NCBI GenBank assembly: GCA_021776825.1
Contig: JAJFFG010000044.1
Coordinates: 1-64,000 of the forward strand
Reading direction: 5' to 3'
Length of the DNA: 64,000 nucleotides
Source of the DNA: Planctomycetota bacterium
Lineage (GTDB): Bacteria; Planctomycetota; JAJSAM01; JAJVHW01
Both the position numbers and the translations under genes were made by a program. How positions within the stretch are numbered: position 1 is the first letter of the stretch; each line of letters starts with the position of its first letter. This document shows positions 52,614 to 61,407 of this stretch, one piece after another. Under the pieces are notes generated by a model. That model worked only from the letters and a program-made list of their open reading frames with translations, had not been told where the DNA came from and did no database searches.

Positions 52614-52696
52614 ACCGACCGCGCCGCCGTCGGGCGCGCCCCACGCGGACGTGCCTGAACCAGTCGTCGAGCACCGGGGTTAGGATCGCCGCACCC

Positions 52697-54706
52697 ATGG
52701 GACTCCGCACCCTCTCCTGCTCGCTTCTTCGGCACCCGCACGCCCGCGCCGCGCTGGCCTCGTGCGTCGTCCTGGCCCTCGCGGGTGCGGCCCTCGCGCG
52801 CGGCGGCGGCGGAGGAAACTTCGGCGGCGGCGGGGGCGGCGGCGGGGGTTTCGGAGGAGGCAGCGGGGGTGGAGGAGGCGGTGGCGGCGGCGAGGCCATC
52901 GTCTGGCTCATCTACCTGATCATCCGCTACCCGCTGATCGGGATACCGCTGGCCATCGTGCTCGTGTTCCTGATGATCCTGGGCGGCAACAAGTCGAACC
53001 ACGCACGTCGCAGCAACGTGATGCGCAAGGGCACCATGGCTCGCGCGCGCCTGGCTGCACGCGATGTCGAGGCCGAGCTCCGCGCTGCGGACCCTGAGTT
53101 CGATCGCGCGACGTTCTTCGGCCGCGTGACCGTGGCCTTCCGCAAGGTGCAGAGGGCCTGGTGCCTGCAGGAGCTCGGCACGATCCGGCCGTTCGTGTCG
53201 GACGGCATTCACGAGCGCTTTGCGCTCCAGCTCGCCGAGCAGCAGGACCTCGGCTATCGCGACCACATGGACGATCTCGACGTCATCGACCTCGACCTTG
53301 CGCAGGTCGAGGAAGAGGGCCGCCTGCAGATCCTGACGGTCCGCGTCGTCGCGCGCGCCGCCGACTACCGCGTCTCACTCGCCGACCGCAGCTTCGTCTC
53401 CGGGACGAAGCAGCCGCAGACGTTCGTCGAGTTCTGGTCGTTCCTGCGTCGCCGTGGATCGAAGAGCCGGCGCAGCGAGAAGGGTCTGATCGAGGGCTAT
53501 TGCGCCAACTGCGGCGCCCCCGTCGAGATGAATCAGTGGTCGAAGTGCGAACACTGTCAGACGCACCTGCGCAGCGGTGAGCACGACTGGGTTCTCGTCG
53601 AGGTCACGCAGGAGTCCGAGTGGCGCGGGCGTCACTCCAACTCGATCCGCGGCGTCGCCGACTTCCGTCGTGCCGACCCGGGCTTCAGCGTGCAGCACGT
53701 CGAGGATCGCGTGTCGGTCATGTTCTGGCGCACGGCGATGGCGGAGCGGCTCGGCAAGGGCACGCCGATGCGAAAGATCGCCACCGACGAGTTGACGGCT
53801 CGCTGGGAGGAACGCATCGTCGAGGGCATCCGTCGCGACGGGCGCCGCTACTACAACGGCGAGCGCGGGGTCGGTTCTGTCGAGATCGTCGGCATCGCGG
53901 CGGGGTCACCGCGCGACCGCGCGATCGCCGACGTCCGTTGGTCGGGCACGCTCACCTCTGTCGGACCGAAGGGCGTCGTGCGTCGCGAACGCAAGAGCTC
54001 CGTCATCACCACGCTGTTCGTGCTGGAGCGCGTGCACGACGTGCGTACCGACGAGACGTCCGCGGTGTCGTCCGCGCACTGCGGCGGCTGCGGCGCGCCC
54101 GACCCGGGCGGCGATACCGACGCCTGTGAGTACTGTAACGAGGTGATGAACGACGGCAAGCGCGACTGGGTGCTGGTCGACATCGTCGCCCGCCACACCG
54201 ATCGAGGGCGCGCGCTGCTCGCGCCGTTCCGCGCCAAGGGCAAGACGAGCGTCGAGGTCGCCGCAGCGACCGAGCGCGAGGTAAGCGCGCCGGTCCCCGC
54301 GACGGAGTCGGTGCTCGCCTGGATGATCCGCGCGAGCTTCGCCGACGGCCATCTCCACAAGAAGGAGGAGCAGCGGCTCGAGCACATGGCGGAGCGGGCG
54401 AAGATCTCGCGCCCCCGCCTGAACGAGTTGATCAGCGACGCGCGCAACAACCGGCTGGATGCGCCGCAACCGCTCGATGCCACGGAGGCCCGGCAGTGGC
54501 TCGAGGAAGTCGCCGCGGTGGCGCTCTCCGACGGCCAACTCCAGCACGGCGAGAAGGCACTGCTGCACGACCTCGGCTCACACCACGGCATGGCGAAGGC
54601 CGACGTGACGCTCGTGATCGGTCAGACGCGGGCGCGGCTCTACGACGAGGCCAAGGCGGCGCTCCGCACCGAAAAGGCGCTACGTCGACAGCGAGGCGCT
54701 CGATGA
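52697..54706 (+). CDS. Tim44-like / zinc-ribbon / TerB-like multidomain membrane protein
   Basis: 669 residues from the ATG at 52697, where a signal or anchor sequence begins; a GTG at 52610 (GTGA overlap with the peptidase) is an alternative. After a poly-Gly stretch (35-65) and a membrane helix (about 68-97) come a Tim44-like domain (about 130-260), a zinc ribbon (C269, C272, C284, C287), a second Tim44-like domain (about 315-455), a second ribbon (C462, C465, C477, C480) and a TerB-like helical domain (about 540-669, with ASFADGHLHKKEE and VALSDGQLQHGEK). The internal duplication of Tim44-ribbon units is clear. The architecture suggests a membrane-side scaffold; function unknown. Confidence 0.82.
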   Translation: MGLRTLSCSLLRHPHARAALASCVVLALAGAALARGGGGGNFGGGGGGGGGFGGGSGGGGGGGGGEAIVWLIYLIIRYPLIGIPLAIVLVFLMILGGNKSNHARRSNVMRKGTMARARLAARDVEAELRAADPEFDRATFFGRVTVAFRKVQRAWCLQELGTIRPFVSDGIHERFALQLAEQQDLGYRDHMDDLDVIDLDLAQVEEEGRLQILTVRVVARAADYRVSLADRSFVSGTKQPQTFVEFWSFLRRRGSKSRRSEKGLIEGYCANCGAPVEMNQWSKCEHCQTHLRSGEHDWVLVEVTQESEWRGRHSNSIRGVADFRRADPGFSVQHVEDRVSVMFWRTAMAERLGKGTPMRKIATDELTARWEERIVEGIRRDGRRYYNGERGVGSVEIVGIAAGSPRDRAIADVRWSGTLTSVGPKGVVRRERKSSVITTLFVLERVHDVRTDETSAVSSAHCGGCGAPDPGGDTDACEYCNEVMNDGKRDWVLVDIVARHTDRGRALLAPFRAKGKTSVEVAAATEREVSAPVPATESVLAWMIRASFADGHLHKKEEQRLEHMAERAKISRPRLNELISDARNNRLDAPQPLDATEARQWLEEVAAVALSDGQLQHGEKALLHDLGSHHGMAKADVTLVIGQTRARLYDEAKAALRTEKALRRQRGAR

Positions 54707-55113
54707 CGGCGGGCTACTCCGGGACTCCGCTCGTGCGGAGGCTCGGCATCAAGCCCGGCCACCTCGTCGCGGTGCTCCGCGGGCCCGACGGCTTCGCGTA
54801 CGCGGACCTCCCGGCCGACGTCACGCTCCGGACGAGTCTGCGCGGCACGCAACCGCTCGACGTCATCCACCTGTTCGTCGACCGCCGCCGCGACCTGGAC
54901 CGCCTCTTCCCACGCGCCGCCGCGCGTCTCACGCAGAGCGGCGGCCTGTGGATCTCGTGGCCGAAGAAGTCGAGCGGCGTCACGACCGACGTCACCGAGA
55001 CGATCGTCCGCGAGACCGGCCTCGCGCACGGTCTGGTCGACAACAAGATCTGCGCCGTCGACACCACCTGGTCCGGCCTGCGCTTCGTCATCCGGCTGAA
55101 GGACCGACGCTGA
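54703..55113 (+). CDS. DUF3052 family protein
   Basis: 136 residues, ATGA overlap with the preceding gene. TAGYSGTPLVRRLGIKPGHLVAVL, DVIHLFVDRRRDLDRLFPRAAARL and GLWISWPKKSSGVTTDVTE match DUF3052, whose members are small and cytosolic and of unknown role. WSGLRFVIRLKDRR ends the chain as in relatives. Coupling to the Tim44/TerB gene suggests joint use. Confidence 0.88.
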   Translation: MTAGYSGTPLVRRLGIKPGHLVAVLRGPDGFAYADLPADVTLRTSLRGTQPLDVIHLFVDRRRDLDRLFPRAAARLTQSGGLWISWPKKSSGVTTDVTETIVRETGLAHGLVDNKICAVDTTWSGLRFVIRLKDRR

Positions 55114-55131
55114 GGAGGCGTCCGAGTCACG

Positions 55132-56469
55132 ATGCGGAACCGCCGCGGCGCGACTCTGCTCCTGGCTGCGCTGATCGTGATCACGGGTGTTGCCGTCGCA
55201 GCGCTGCGTGGCTGCGACGACGATGTGCCGCGCCGCGCTCCAACTCGCGACGCAGACCTCGAGGATCGTGTGCAGGAGCCTGCACCCGTCGCGACGCGTC
55301 GCCGACGCTCGCCGGTGCCCGGCGACGGGAAAGAAGACGCGACGACCGACGGCGCGATTCCGGCCTCCGATGCCCAGTCCCGGATGCGCGACGCCGTCGT
55401 GCTGGGCAAGCTCGTCGACGAGGACGGCGCGCCGATCGGCGACGGCGCGATCACTCTGCGGCTCAACGCGGTCTCGGCAGGCGCGTCGGGGTGGCGTGCG
55501 GGCATCGGCAACCCTGCGCCAGACGGCACGTTCCGCCTCTCCGTGGGTGCCGGCGGCGCGGTGGACCTCCACGTCCGCACCCCGCTGAGTTCCCCGTTCG
55601 CTTCGACCGCGCTTCGGGACGTCGAGCTGACTGATGAGCCCATCGAGGTCACGCTGAAGCGCGGTCTTGTCATTCGGGGCTCGATCACCTGGCCCGCGAC
55701 CGTCCGGGGTGCGTCCGGGCGTCAGATCACGGTCGTGGCGCTCCCGCCTGGCTGTGAGCCGGTGAAAGCGACGGTGGACGCCGACGGGCGCTTCGTCACG
55801 GGTGCGCTCGATCCCGACCTGCACTACCGCCTCGTCGCCGTCGGAGCGGAGTACCGAGGCACGGTCGCCGACGCGGCGCCCGGCTCGACATACCGAATCG
55901 CGCTTCGGCCGCGCCACGAGACCGACATCTCGGGCCGGGTCGTGTACCCAGACGGTTCGACGGCCCGCGGCGCGTACTCGGTCTGGATCCGCGCAGTCGA
56001 AGATCGCGCGGTGAAGGGCGGGTTCCTTCGCGACCGGGTCGGGGGCGTGTCCGACGATGGCGCGTTCCGCCTCCGCGCGTTCGAGGGGGTGGAATACACG
56101 ATCGGCGTGGGCGGCGGGATCGGACTCGCGCCATTCGAGCTCTCCGAGACGGTGATGGCAGGACAGCACGACGTGGTCGTCCAGATGCGGAAGGGGATCG
56201 ACGTCAGCGGACGCGTTGCCGGGCTCCCCGAGAAGCGCACGGGTCGGGTCTGGATCGAAGCGGCCTACCCCGGCGGGCGACGGACGCTCCGGCAGACAGC
56301 ACTGGCCACCGACGGCACGTTCAACTTCATCGCGTTGGAGCCCGGCGTGGAGCACGTGGTCTCGCTGATCCGGGGGAACGGATACCGTTTCGAGGTCGCA
56401 CGCATCGTCCCCCCGCTGGAGGACCTCGTCATCGACCTGGGCAAGCAAGCAGACGGCGAGGGTCGCTGA
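55132..56469 (+). CDS. Membrane-anchored carboxypeptidase-regulatory-like protein, paralogue 1
   Basis: 445 residues. A short N-terminal anchor (7-26, ATLLLAALIVITGVAVAALR) is followed by a charged linker to about residue 85. The rest contains four or five beta-sandwich repeats of carboxypeptidase-regulatory/Cna-B type (VLGKLVDEDGAPIG, NPAPDGTFRL, ISGRVVYPDGSTARG, VSGRVAGLPEKRTG, each near DGxF turns). Such domains act as stalks or binding modules on the cell surface. The next gene is a tandem copy. Confidence 0.8.
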   Translation: MRNRRGATLLLAALIVITGVAVAALRGCDDDVPRRAPTRDADLEDRVQEPAPVATRRRRSPVPGDGKEDATTDGAIPASDAQSRMRDAVVLGKLVDEDGAPIGDGAITLRLNAVSAGASGWRAGIGNPAPDGTFRLSVGAGGAVDLHVRTPLSSPFASTALRDVELTDEPIEVTLKRGLVIRGSITWPATVRGASGRQITVVALPPGCEPVKATVDADGRFVTGALDPDLHYRLVAVGAEYRGTVADAAPGSTYRIALRPRHETDISGRVVYPDGSTARGAYSVWIRAVEDRAVKGGFLRDRVGGVSDDGAFRLRAFEGVEYTIGVGGGIGLAPFELSETVMAGQHDVVVQMRKGIDVSGRVAGLPEKRTGRVWIEAAYPGGRRTLRQTALATDGTFNFIALEPGVEHVVSLIRGNGYRFEVARIVPPLEDLVIDLGKQADGEGR

Positions 56470-56473
56470 GGAC

Positions 56474-57787
56474 ATGCGCCGCCGGCTCCCCCTGATGACG
56501 ATCGCCGCATCGATCGTGGTGGCGGCGCTGCTTCTCACGCTGCGCGCCTGCGATGAGGACGTGACTCCTCGCGATCCGGCTCGCGAGGGGAACGCTGCGG
56601 ACGCGTCGACTGAGTCATCGCCGACGCGCACACGGAAGCACGCCCAGCCGGGCCACGACACCGACGACGCTGCCAACGCGACCACGGAATCGGCGACCGC
56701 CACGCCGACGACCAAGGCACCCGCTCGCATCCGCGACTTCGTCCTGAAGGGACGCCTCGTCGAGGAGGACGGGACGCCGATCGGGCTGCGGTCGATCAAC
56801 CTGCGGCTGCACGTCGTGCGGGTCGACGGGCAGTCGAGCCGGGCTGCCATCGGTAATCCGGAGCCGGACGGCACGTTCCAACTCGAGGTGACCGGCGCGG
56901 GACGGGTCGACCTGCAGATCCGTGCGGCGCCCGACTCGCCGTTCGCGGCCAAGGTGCTCCACGACGTCGACGTCGACGCCGGCGAGCTCGAGGTCACGCT
57001 CGTGCGCGGACTACCGATCCGCGGTTCGCTCGTCTGGCCGACGACGGCGCGCGGCGTGCCGAACCGCAACGTGAACGTGACGGCGATCGCGCTCGGCGGA
57101 GAGCCGGTGACGCCCTCGACGCTGGACGATGACGGTCGCTTCGTGACGGGCCCACTCGACCCGAGCCTGCGCTACATCCTCGTCGCCTGGGGCTCGGGGT
57201 GGAGCGGCAGCGTGGCAGACGCCATCCCAGGCACCACGCGGCGGATCCAGCTCGTGGGACGACGGGAGACGGAGATCACCGGGCGCGTCCTGGGGCCGGA
57301 CGGGGCGCCGATCGACCGTCAGGTTCCGGTGTGGGTGCGCGATGTCACAGATCGCGGCACGCAGGGCAGCCATCGGCGGAGCCACAACGGCACGTCGGGC
57401 GACGGCACGTTCCGCATCCAGGCGATCGCGGGCCGGACGTATGTCCTCGGCGCCGGCGGGCGCCACGGCTTCGCTGCCCAGGAACTGCCGGGAACGGTCA
57501 CGCCGGGCGCCCGCGACGTGGTCGTGAAGCTCGCGCTCGGGGGCATCGTCAGCGGTCGCGTGGAGCCCCCACCCGGTGCCCCGCTCCTAGTCAGTCTGCA
57601 GGCCGCGCGCCCCGATGGACTCCGCACGCTGGAGGTGGCGCGCCCCAAGGAAGACGGGACGTTCACGTTCCATTCGCTGCCATCCGGCGTCGAGTTGGTG
57701 ATCTTCGGCGGCTACGGCGGACGCTTACGTGAGCTCGGGCGTGTCACGCCCCCAGCCTCAGATCTGGTTCTCCAACTTGCGAAGTGA
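56474..57787 (+). CDS. Membrane-anchored carboxypeptidase-regulatory-like protein, paralogue 2
   Basis: 437 residues, starting 4 bases after paralogue 1. Same plan: N-terminal anchor (LMTIAASIVVAALLLTLRACDED), charged linker, then beta repeats (LKGRLVEEDGTPIG, NPEPDGTFQL, ITGRVLGPDGAPIDR, VSGRVEPPPGAP). The CDEDV/CDDDV after the anchor and the FVTGPLDP/FVTGALDP segments are shared, so the pair comes from a tandem duplication. They may form a heteromeric surface structure. Confidence 0.8.
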   Translation: MRRRLPLMTIAASIVVAALLLTLRACDEDVTPRDPAREGNAADASTESSPTRTRKHAQPGHDTDDAANATTESATATPTTKAPARIRDFVLKGRLVEEDGTPIGLRSINLRLHVVRVDGQSSRAAIGNPEPDGTFQLEVTGAGRVDLQIRAAPDSPFAAKVLHDVDVDAGELEVTLVRGLPIRGSLVWPTTARGVPNRNVNVTAIALGGEPVTPSTLDDDGRFVTGPLDPSLRYILVAWGSGWSGSVADAIPGTTRRIQLVGRRETEITGRVLGPDGAPIDRQVPVWVRDVTDRGTQGSHRRSHNGTSGDGTFRIQAIAGRTYVLGAGGRHGFAAQELPGTVTPGARDVVVKLALGGIVSGRVEPPPGAPLLVSLQAARPDGLRTLEVARPKEDGTFTFHSLPSGVELVIFGGYGGRLRELGRVTPPASDLVLQLAK

Positions 57788-57886
57788 GCCGCTCGGGGGC
57801 AATCTTCACGTTCCTGGCCTGAGCTTGAAACCTGAGCTGGCTTCAGATTTGAGCAAGGACCCCGTCTTAGGGTTCCTCACGTCAGC

Positions 57887-57904
57887 GGGCCATCGCAGTG
57901 GCCC
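57887..57904 (+). other. Hairpin in the leader of the charged small protein
   Basis: GGGCCA and TGGCCC (exact arms, loop TCGCAG) lie 21 bases before the ATG at 57926 and just upstream of AAGGAG. It could end readthrough from the paralogue pair or affect translation. No T-run follows. Confidence 0.4.
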
Positions 57905-57925
57905 TTGCGAACAAGGAGACCCACG

Positions 57926-58276
57926 ATGACCCGCACGTTCCGACTCACCACCCTCGCCTTCGCGCTCGTCGCGGCAGTCGGCATCCTCGCCATCGGCGAC
58001 GAAGCCGAGGCCGCGCAGCTCGACGCGAACGAGACCGCAGCTCAGATCGCCCAGGACGGCGGCGACGACCCGGGCACCGACGACGGCACCGATGCCGACG
58101 GTGAGAAGAAGCGCCGTCGGCGTCGTCGGAAGAAGAAGCGTCGTCGTCGCGGTGGCGCGGACGACGAAGAGGGCGACGGCGACGGCGAGCGCGACGGTGA
58201 GAAGAAGCGTCGCAAGAAGGACGGCGACGGCAAGAAGCGGAAGGGCGGCGGCAAGAAGGGTGGCGGCAAGCGCTAA
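57926..58276 (+). CDS. Exported highly charged low-complexity protein
   Basis: 116 residues from the ATG at 57926, with AAGGAG 8 bases upstream. A signal peptide (1-28, LTTLAFALVAAVGILAIGDEAEAA) leads to about 40 acidic residues and then alternating basic (KKRRRRRRKKKRRRR) and acidic (DDEEGDGDGERDGE) blocks, ending KKGGGKKGGGKR. It has no predicted fold. The balance of blocks suggests binding to polyanions or itself in the periplasm. No family recognised. Confidence 0.65.
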   Translation: MTRTFRLTTLAFALVAAVGILAIGDEAEAAQLDANETAAQIAQDGGDDPGTDDGTDADGEKKRRRRRRKKKRRRRGGADDEEGDGDGERDGEKKRRKKDGDGKKRKGGGKKGGGKR

Positions 58277-58325
58277 CGCGCGAACCCCGACGCTGACTGC
58301 ACTGCAACTCGACTAAGCACTGGGC

Positions 58326-58346
58326 GGCGTGACCTGAGGTCACGCC
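58326..58346. terminator. Perfect inverted repeat between convergent genes
   Basis: GGCGTGACCT and AGGTCACGCC are exact 10-base arms around a single G. As RNA this gives a 9-bp stem with a TGA loop. It lies between the charged-protein gene and uppP, so a bidirectional terminator is likely, although T-runs are missing; a DNA-binding site is the alternative. Confidence 0.5.
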
Positions 58347-58391
58347 GGCCAGCTCGATTCAGGCCAGCTCGATTCAGGCCAGCTCGAGTTC
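58347..58391 (+). repeat. Three 15-bp units next to the inverted repeat
   Basis: GGCCAGCTCGATTCA at 58347 and 58362 is exact; the third unit at 58377 ends GAGTTC. The array abuts the inverted repeat at 58326-58346. Confidence 0.85.
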
Positions 58392-58437
58392 CGTGGGCGC
58401 ACCGGCGAGCGTCCAGCTTGCCGATGTCCCCGCCCCG

Positions 58438-59205
58438 CTACGCGAGCAGCATCCAGGCCAGGGCGCCGGCCGCCAGGCAGTACGGGCCAAACGCGCGCAG
58501 GCGACCCTTCTCGAGCAGCTTCAGCAGGAACGCAATCGCGGCGAGGCCGCTCAGGAACGCCGCGGCACCCGCAAGCACGAGCGGCGCGAACTGATCGGCC
58601 TCGCCGAGGCCGTCGTCGAGCATCGTCTTCGCGGCGGCGCCGAGGATCGCGGGGATCGAGAGCAGGAAGCTGAAGCGGGCGGCGCGGATCGGATCGTCAC
58701 CGAGAAGCATGCTCGTGCCGATCGTGCTCCCCGAACGCGAGACGCCAGGCAGGATCGCGATCGATTGCGCGGTGCCGACGATGAGCGCGTAGACGAAGCC
58801 CGGCTCGCCCGCGCCACGCTTGGCGTACTTCGTCAGCAGCAGGAAGATGCCGGTGCCGATCAGGCCGTACGCCGCCACGAGCGGGCTCTCGAGCGCCGCG
58901 TCGATGTGGTCCTTCAGCAGGATGCCGACGAGCGCCACGGGGATCGAGCCAACGACGACCATCCATCCGAGGCGGGCCGTCGGACCGCCGCGGAACACGT
59001 CCCGCACGATCTCCACGATGTCCTTGCGGTACCACAGGATCACGCTCATCAGCGTGCCGAGATGCACCACCACCTCGAGTGCCGCGCCGTCCTGCGCGAT
59101 GCCCAGCAACTCCTGCGCGAGGACCAGGTGCCCCGACGAGCTGATGGGCAGGAACTCCGTGAGCCCCTGCAGCACGCCGAGCAACAGAGCATCCGTGAAC
59201 GTCAC
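58438..59205 (-). CDS. uppP: Undecaprenyl-diphosphatase UppP (BacA)
   Basis: 255 residues, GTG start. Motifs: E17-FLPISSSGHL (17-27) and PGVSRSGST (153-161, with the essential Arg), both needed for removing phosphate from C55-PP in cell-wall recycling. Eight or so membrane helices. TAGCCT lies 6 bases before the GTG. It is also named BacA because overexpression gives bacitracin resistance. Confidence 0.95.
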   Translation of the reverse strand: MTFTDALLLGVLQGLTEFLPISSSGHLVLAQELLGIAQDGAALEVVVHLGTLMSVILWYRKDIVEIVRDVFRGGPTARLGWMVVVGSIPVALVGILLKDHIDAALESPLVAAYGLIGTGIFLLLTKYAKRGAGEPGFVYALIVGTAQSIAILPGVSRSGSTIGTSMLLGDDPIRAARFSFLLSIPAILGAAAKTMLDDGLGEADQFAPLVLAGAAAFLSGLAAIAFLLKLLEKGRLRAFGPYCLAAGALAWMLLA

Positions 59206-59211
59206 CGCCGG

Positions 59212-59217
59212 AGGCTA
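59212..59217 (-). promoter_or_regulatory. Predicted -10 element of uppP
   Basis: TAGCCT on the minus strand, 6 bases from the GTG at 59205, without a Shine-Dalgarno. Leaderless mRNA predicted. Confidence 0.45.
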
Positions 59218-59377
59218 CGAGCCCGGCCCTAACTAACTAACTTCTGGGCTCGACTTCGGTCACTCCGGCCCGCAGTTCGCCCTCGAATCGGCCCTGCCGT
59301 CCGGCTCGGGACACCTATCATGCGCCGTCCCACGGGGAGAGCCCCGCGCCACTCGCGTGCGGACGCTTCCAGGCACG

Positions 59378-59409
59378 CCCCGTCCCAGCCAATCCCCGTC
59401 CCGGCCAAT
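59378..59409 (+). repeat. Two 16-bp units in the thrS leader
   Basis: CCCCGTCCCAGCCAAT at 59378 is followed at once by the same unit with one change at 59394. It ends 39 bases before the thrS ATG. Confidence 0.75.
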
Positions 59410-59448
59410 TCCAGCCCCGCCAGTCAACCAGCTACGCAAGGTGCAGCC

Positions 59449-61407
59449 ATGATCACGATCACGATTCCCGATGTCGGCGACGTTCAGGTCCCGGCCGGCG
59501 TGACGGCTGCGGAGGCTCTCGCGGACGTCAAGGGCGTCCGCAAGGCCGTCGCGGCCAAGGTGGATGGAGTCGTCGTCGACCTCTCCCGCCCGGTCACGAG
59601 CGACGCGACGGTCGAGGCGGTGATGCCCGGCACGCCCGAGGCGCTCGAGGTGCTGCGTCACACGACGGCGCACGTCATGGCCCAGGCCGTGGCGCGCCAC
59701 TTCGGCATGGAGAACGTCGAGTTCGCGATCGGCCCCGTGATCGAGGACGGCTTCTACTACGACTTCGAACTCCCGCGTCCGTTGACGGACGAGGATCTCC
59801 CCGCGATCGAGACGCTGATGACGACGATCAAGCGGGAGAACCTGCCGATCACGCGCCACGAGGCGGAGGACCGCGACGACGCACTGGCGATGGTCCGCGC
59901 TGACCGCGCGAAGAGCCGCTTCAAGGAGGAGCTCATCGCCGGCTTCCCCGAGGGCGAGGGCGTGTCGTTCTATCGCCAGGGCGAGTTCATGGATCTCTGC
60001 CGCGGGCCGCACCTGCCGACGACGAGCAAGCTGGGCTTCTCGAAGCTTCTGTCCGTCGCAGGCGCGTACTGGCGTGGCGACGAGAAGCGCGAGCAGTTGC
60101 AGCGGCTCTACGCGACGGCGTTCTTCGATAAGAAGGACCTGAAGGCACTGATCCACCGTCGTGCCGAGGCCGAGAAGCGTGACCACCGCAAGCTCGGTCA
60201 GCGGCTCGAGTTGTTCCGCATCGTGCCGGAGGCGCCCGGCTTCCCGTTCTGGCTCCCCAACGGCACGGTGATCTTCAACCACCTCGTCGAGTACATGCGG
60301 GAGAAGATCCAGGAGCGGCACTACCAGGAGATTCGCACGCCGCACATCATGATCGACGACCTCTGGAAGCGCAGCGGCCACTTCGATCACTTCCACGAGA
60401 ACATGTACTTCACGGAGATCGAGGACCGCTCGTTCGCCGTGAAGCCGATGAACTGCCCCGGCGCGGCAATCACGTTCAGCCAGGGTCTGCGCAGCTACCG
60501 CGAGCTGCCCCTGCGTCTCGCCGAGTTCGGGCTGTGCCATCGCTTCGAGCGGAGTGGCACGTTGCACGGCCTCACGCGCGTGCGCTCGTTCGTGCAGGAC
60601 GATGCGCACATCTACTGCGCACCCGATCAGCTCCAGTCGGAGATCCTCGGCCTCGTGGCGCTCTGCCGCGAGGTGTACGAGGAGATCGGCTTCGGCGAGA
60701 TCGAGATGTTCCTCGCCACGCGCCCGGACGATCGCGCCGGCACGGAGGAGATGTGGGACCACGCCGAGGATGAACTCCGCGAGGCACTCGCGAAGATCGG
60801 CGCCGACTACTCGGTCAACGAGGGCGACGGCGCGTTCTACGGCCCGAAGATCGACTTCAAGGTGCAGGACGCCATCGGTCGCAAGCACCAGCTCTGCACC
60901 ATCCAGGTGGACTTCGCCATGGCGGAGAAGTTCGACCTCGAGTACATGGCCGACGACGGCACGCGACAGCGCCCCGTCGTCGTGCACCGCGCGATCTTCG
61001 GATCGATCGAGCGCTTCGTCGGCGTGCTCATCGAGCACTACGCGGGCAACTTCCCGCTCTGGCTCGCGCCGGAGCAGGTGGCCGTGCTCCCGGTGTCCGA
61101 GGACCGCCACGCCGACGCCGCCGGCAACGCGCTACAGGAGCTCCGGCAGCGCGGGTTCCGGGCGCACGTCGACTGGTCGAACAACAAGCTCGGGAAGAAG
61201 ATCCGCGAGGCGACGCTCAAGAAGATCCCGTACCTGCTCGTGATCGGCGATCGCGAGGCGGGACACGGCACGGCAGCGGTGCGCCGGCGTGACGGCACGG
61301 ACTGCGGCAACCTGGAGCTCGGCGAGTTGATCGCCCTGCTCTGCGAGGAGCGCGACACGCGCCGGCTGACGCCGATCCTCGACGCCGCCCCCAAGGAGAC
61401 GGAATGA
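59449..61407 (+). CDS. thrS: Threonyl-tRNA synthetase
   Basis: 652 residues from the ATG at 59449, with AAGG about 7 bases upstream; the longer open frame is a leader shadow. TGS domain (1-60), second additional (editing) domain with HTTAHVMAQAV (about 70-80) and DLCRGPHLP, the class II core with MNCPGAAITF and FGLCHRFERSGTLHGLTRVRSFVQDDAHIYC (zinc and motif 2), and the anticodon-binding domain. All expected domains are present. Confidence 0.96.
   Translation: MITITIPDVGDVQVPAGVTAAEALADVKGVRKAVAAKVDGVVVDLSRPVTSDATVEAVMPGTPEALEVLRHTTAHVMAQAVARHFGMENVEFAIGPVIEDGFYYDFELPRPLTDEDLPAIETLMTTIKRENLPITRHEAEDRDDALAMVRADRAKSRFKEELIAGFPEGEGVSFYRQGEFMDLCRGPHLPTTSKLGFSKLLSVAGAYWRGDEKREQLQRLYATAFFDKKDLKALIHRRAEAEKRDHRKLGQRLELFRIVPEAPGFPFWLPNGTVIFNHLVEYMREKIQERHYQEIRTPHIMIDDLWKRSGHFDHFHENMYFTEIEDRSFAVKPMNCPGAAITFSQGLRSYRELPLRLAEFGLCHRFERSGTLHGLTRVRSFVQDDAHIYCAPDQLQSEILGLVALCREVYEEIGFGEIEMFLATRPDDRAGTEEMWDHAEDELREALAKIGADYSVNEGDGAFYGPKIDFKVQDAIGRKHQLCTIQVDFAMAEKFDLEYMADDGTRQRPVVVHRAIFGSIERFVGVLIEHYAGNFPLWLAPEQVAVLPVSEDRHADAAGNALQELRQRGFRAHVDWSNNKLGKKIREATLKKIPYLLVIGDREAGHGTAAVRRRDGTDCGNLELGELIALLCEERDTRRLTPILDAAPKETE

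Noticed and set aside
59206..59448. T-box or other riboswitch in the thrS leader
   Set aside because: No T-box consensus, specifier loop or terminator could be recognised, only a 16-bp repeat and a Shine-Dalgarno.
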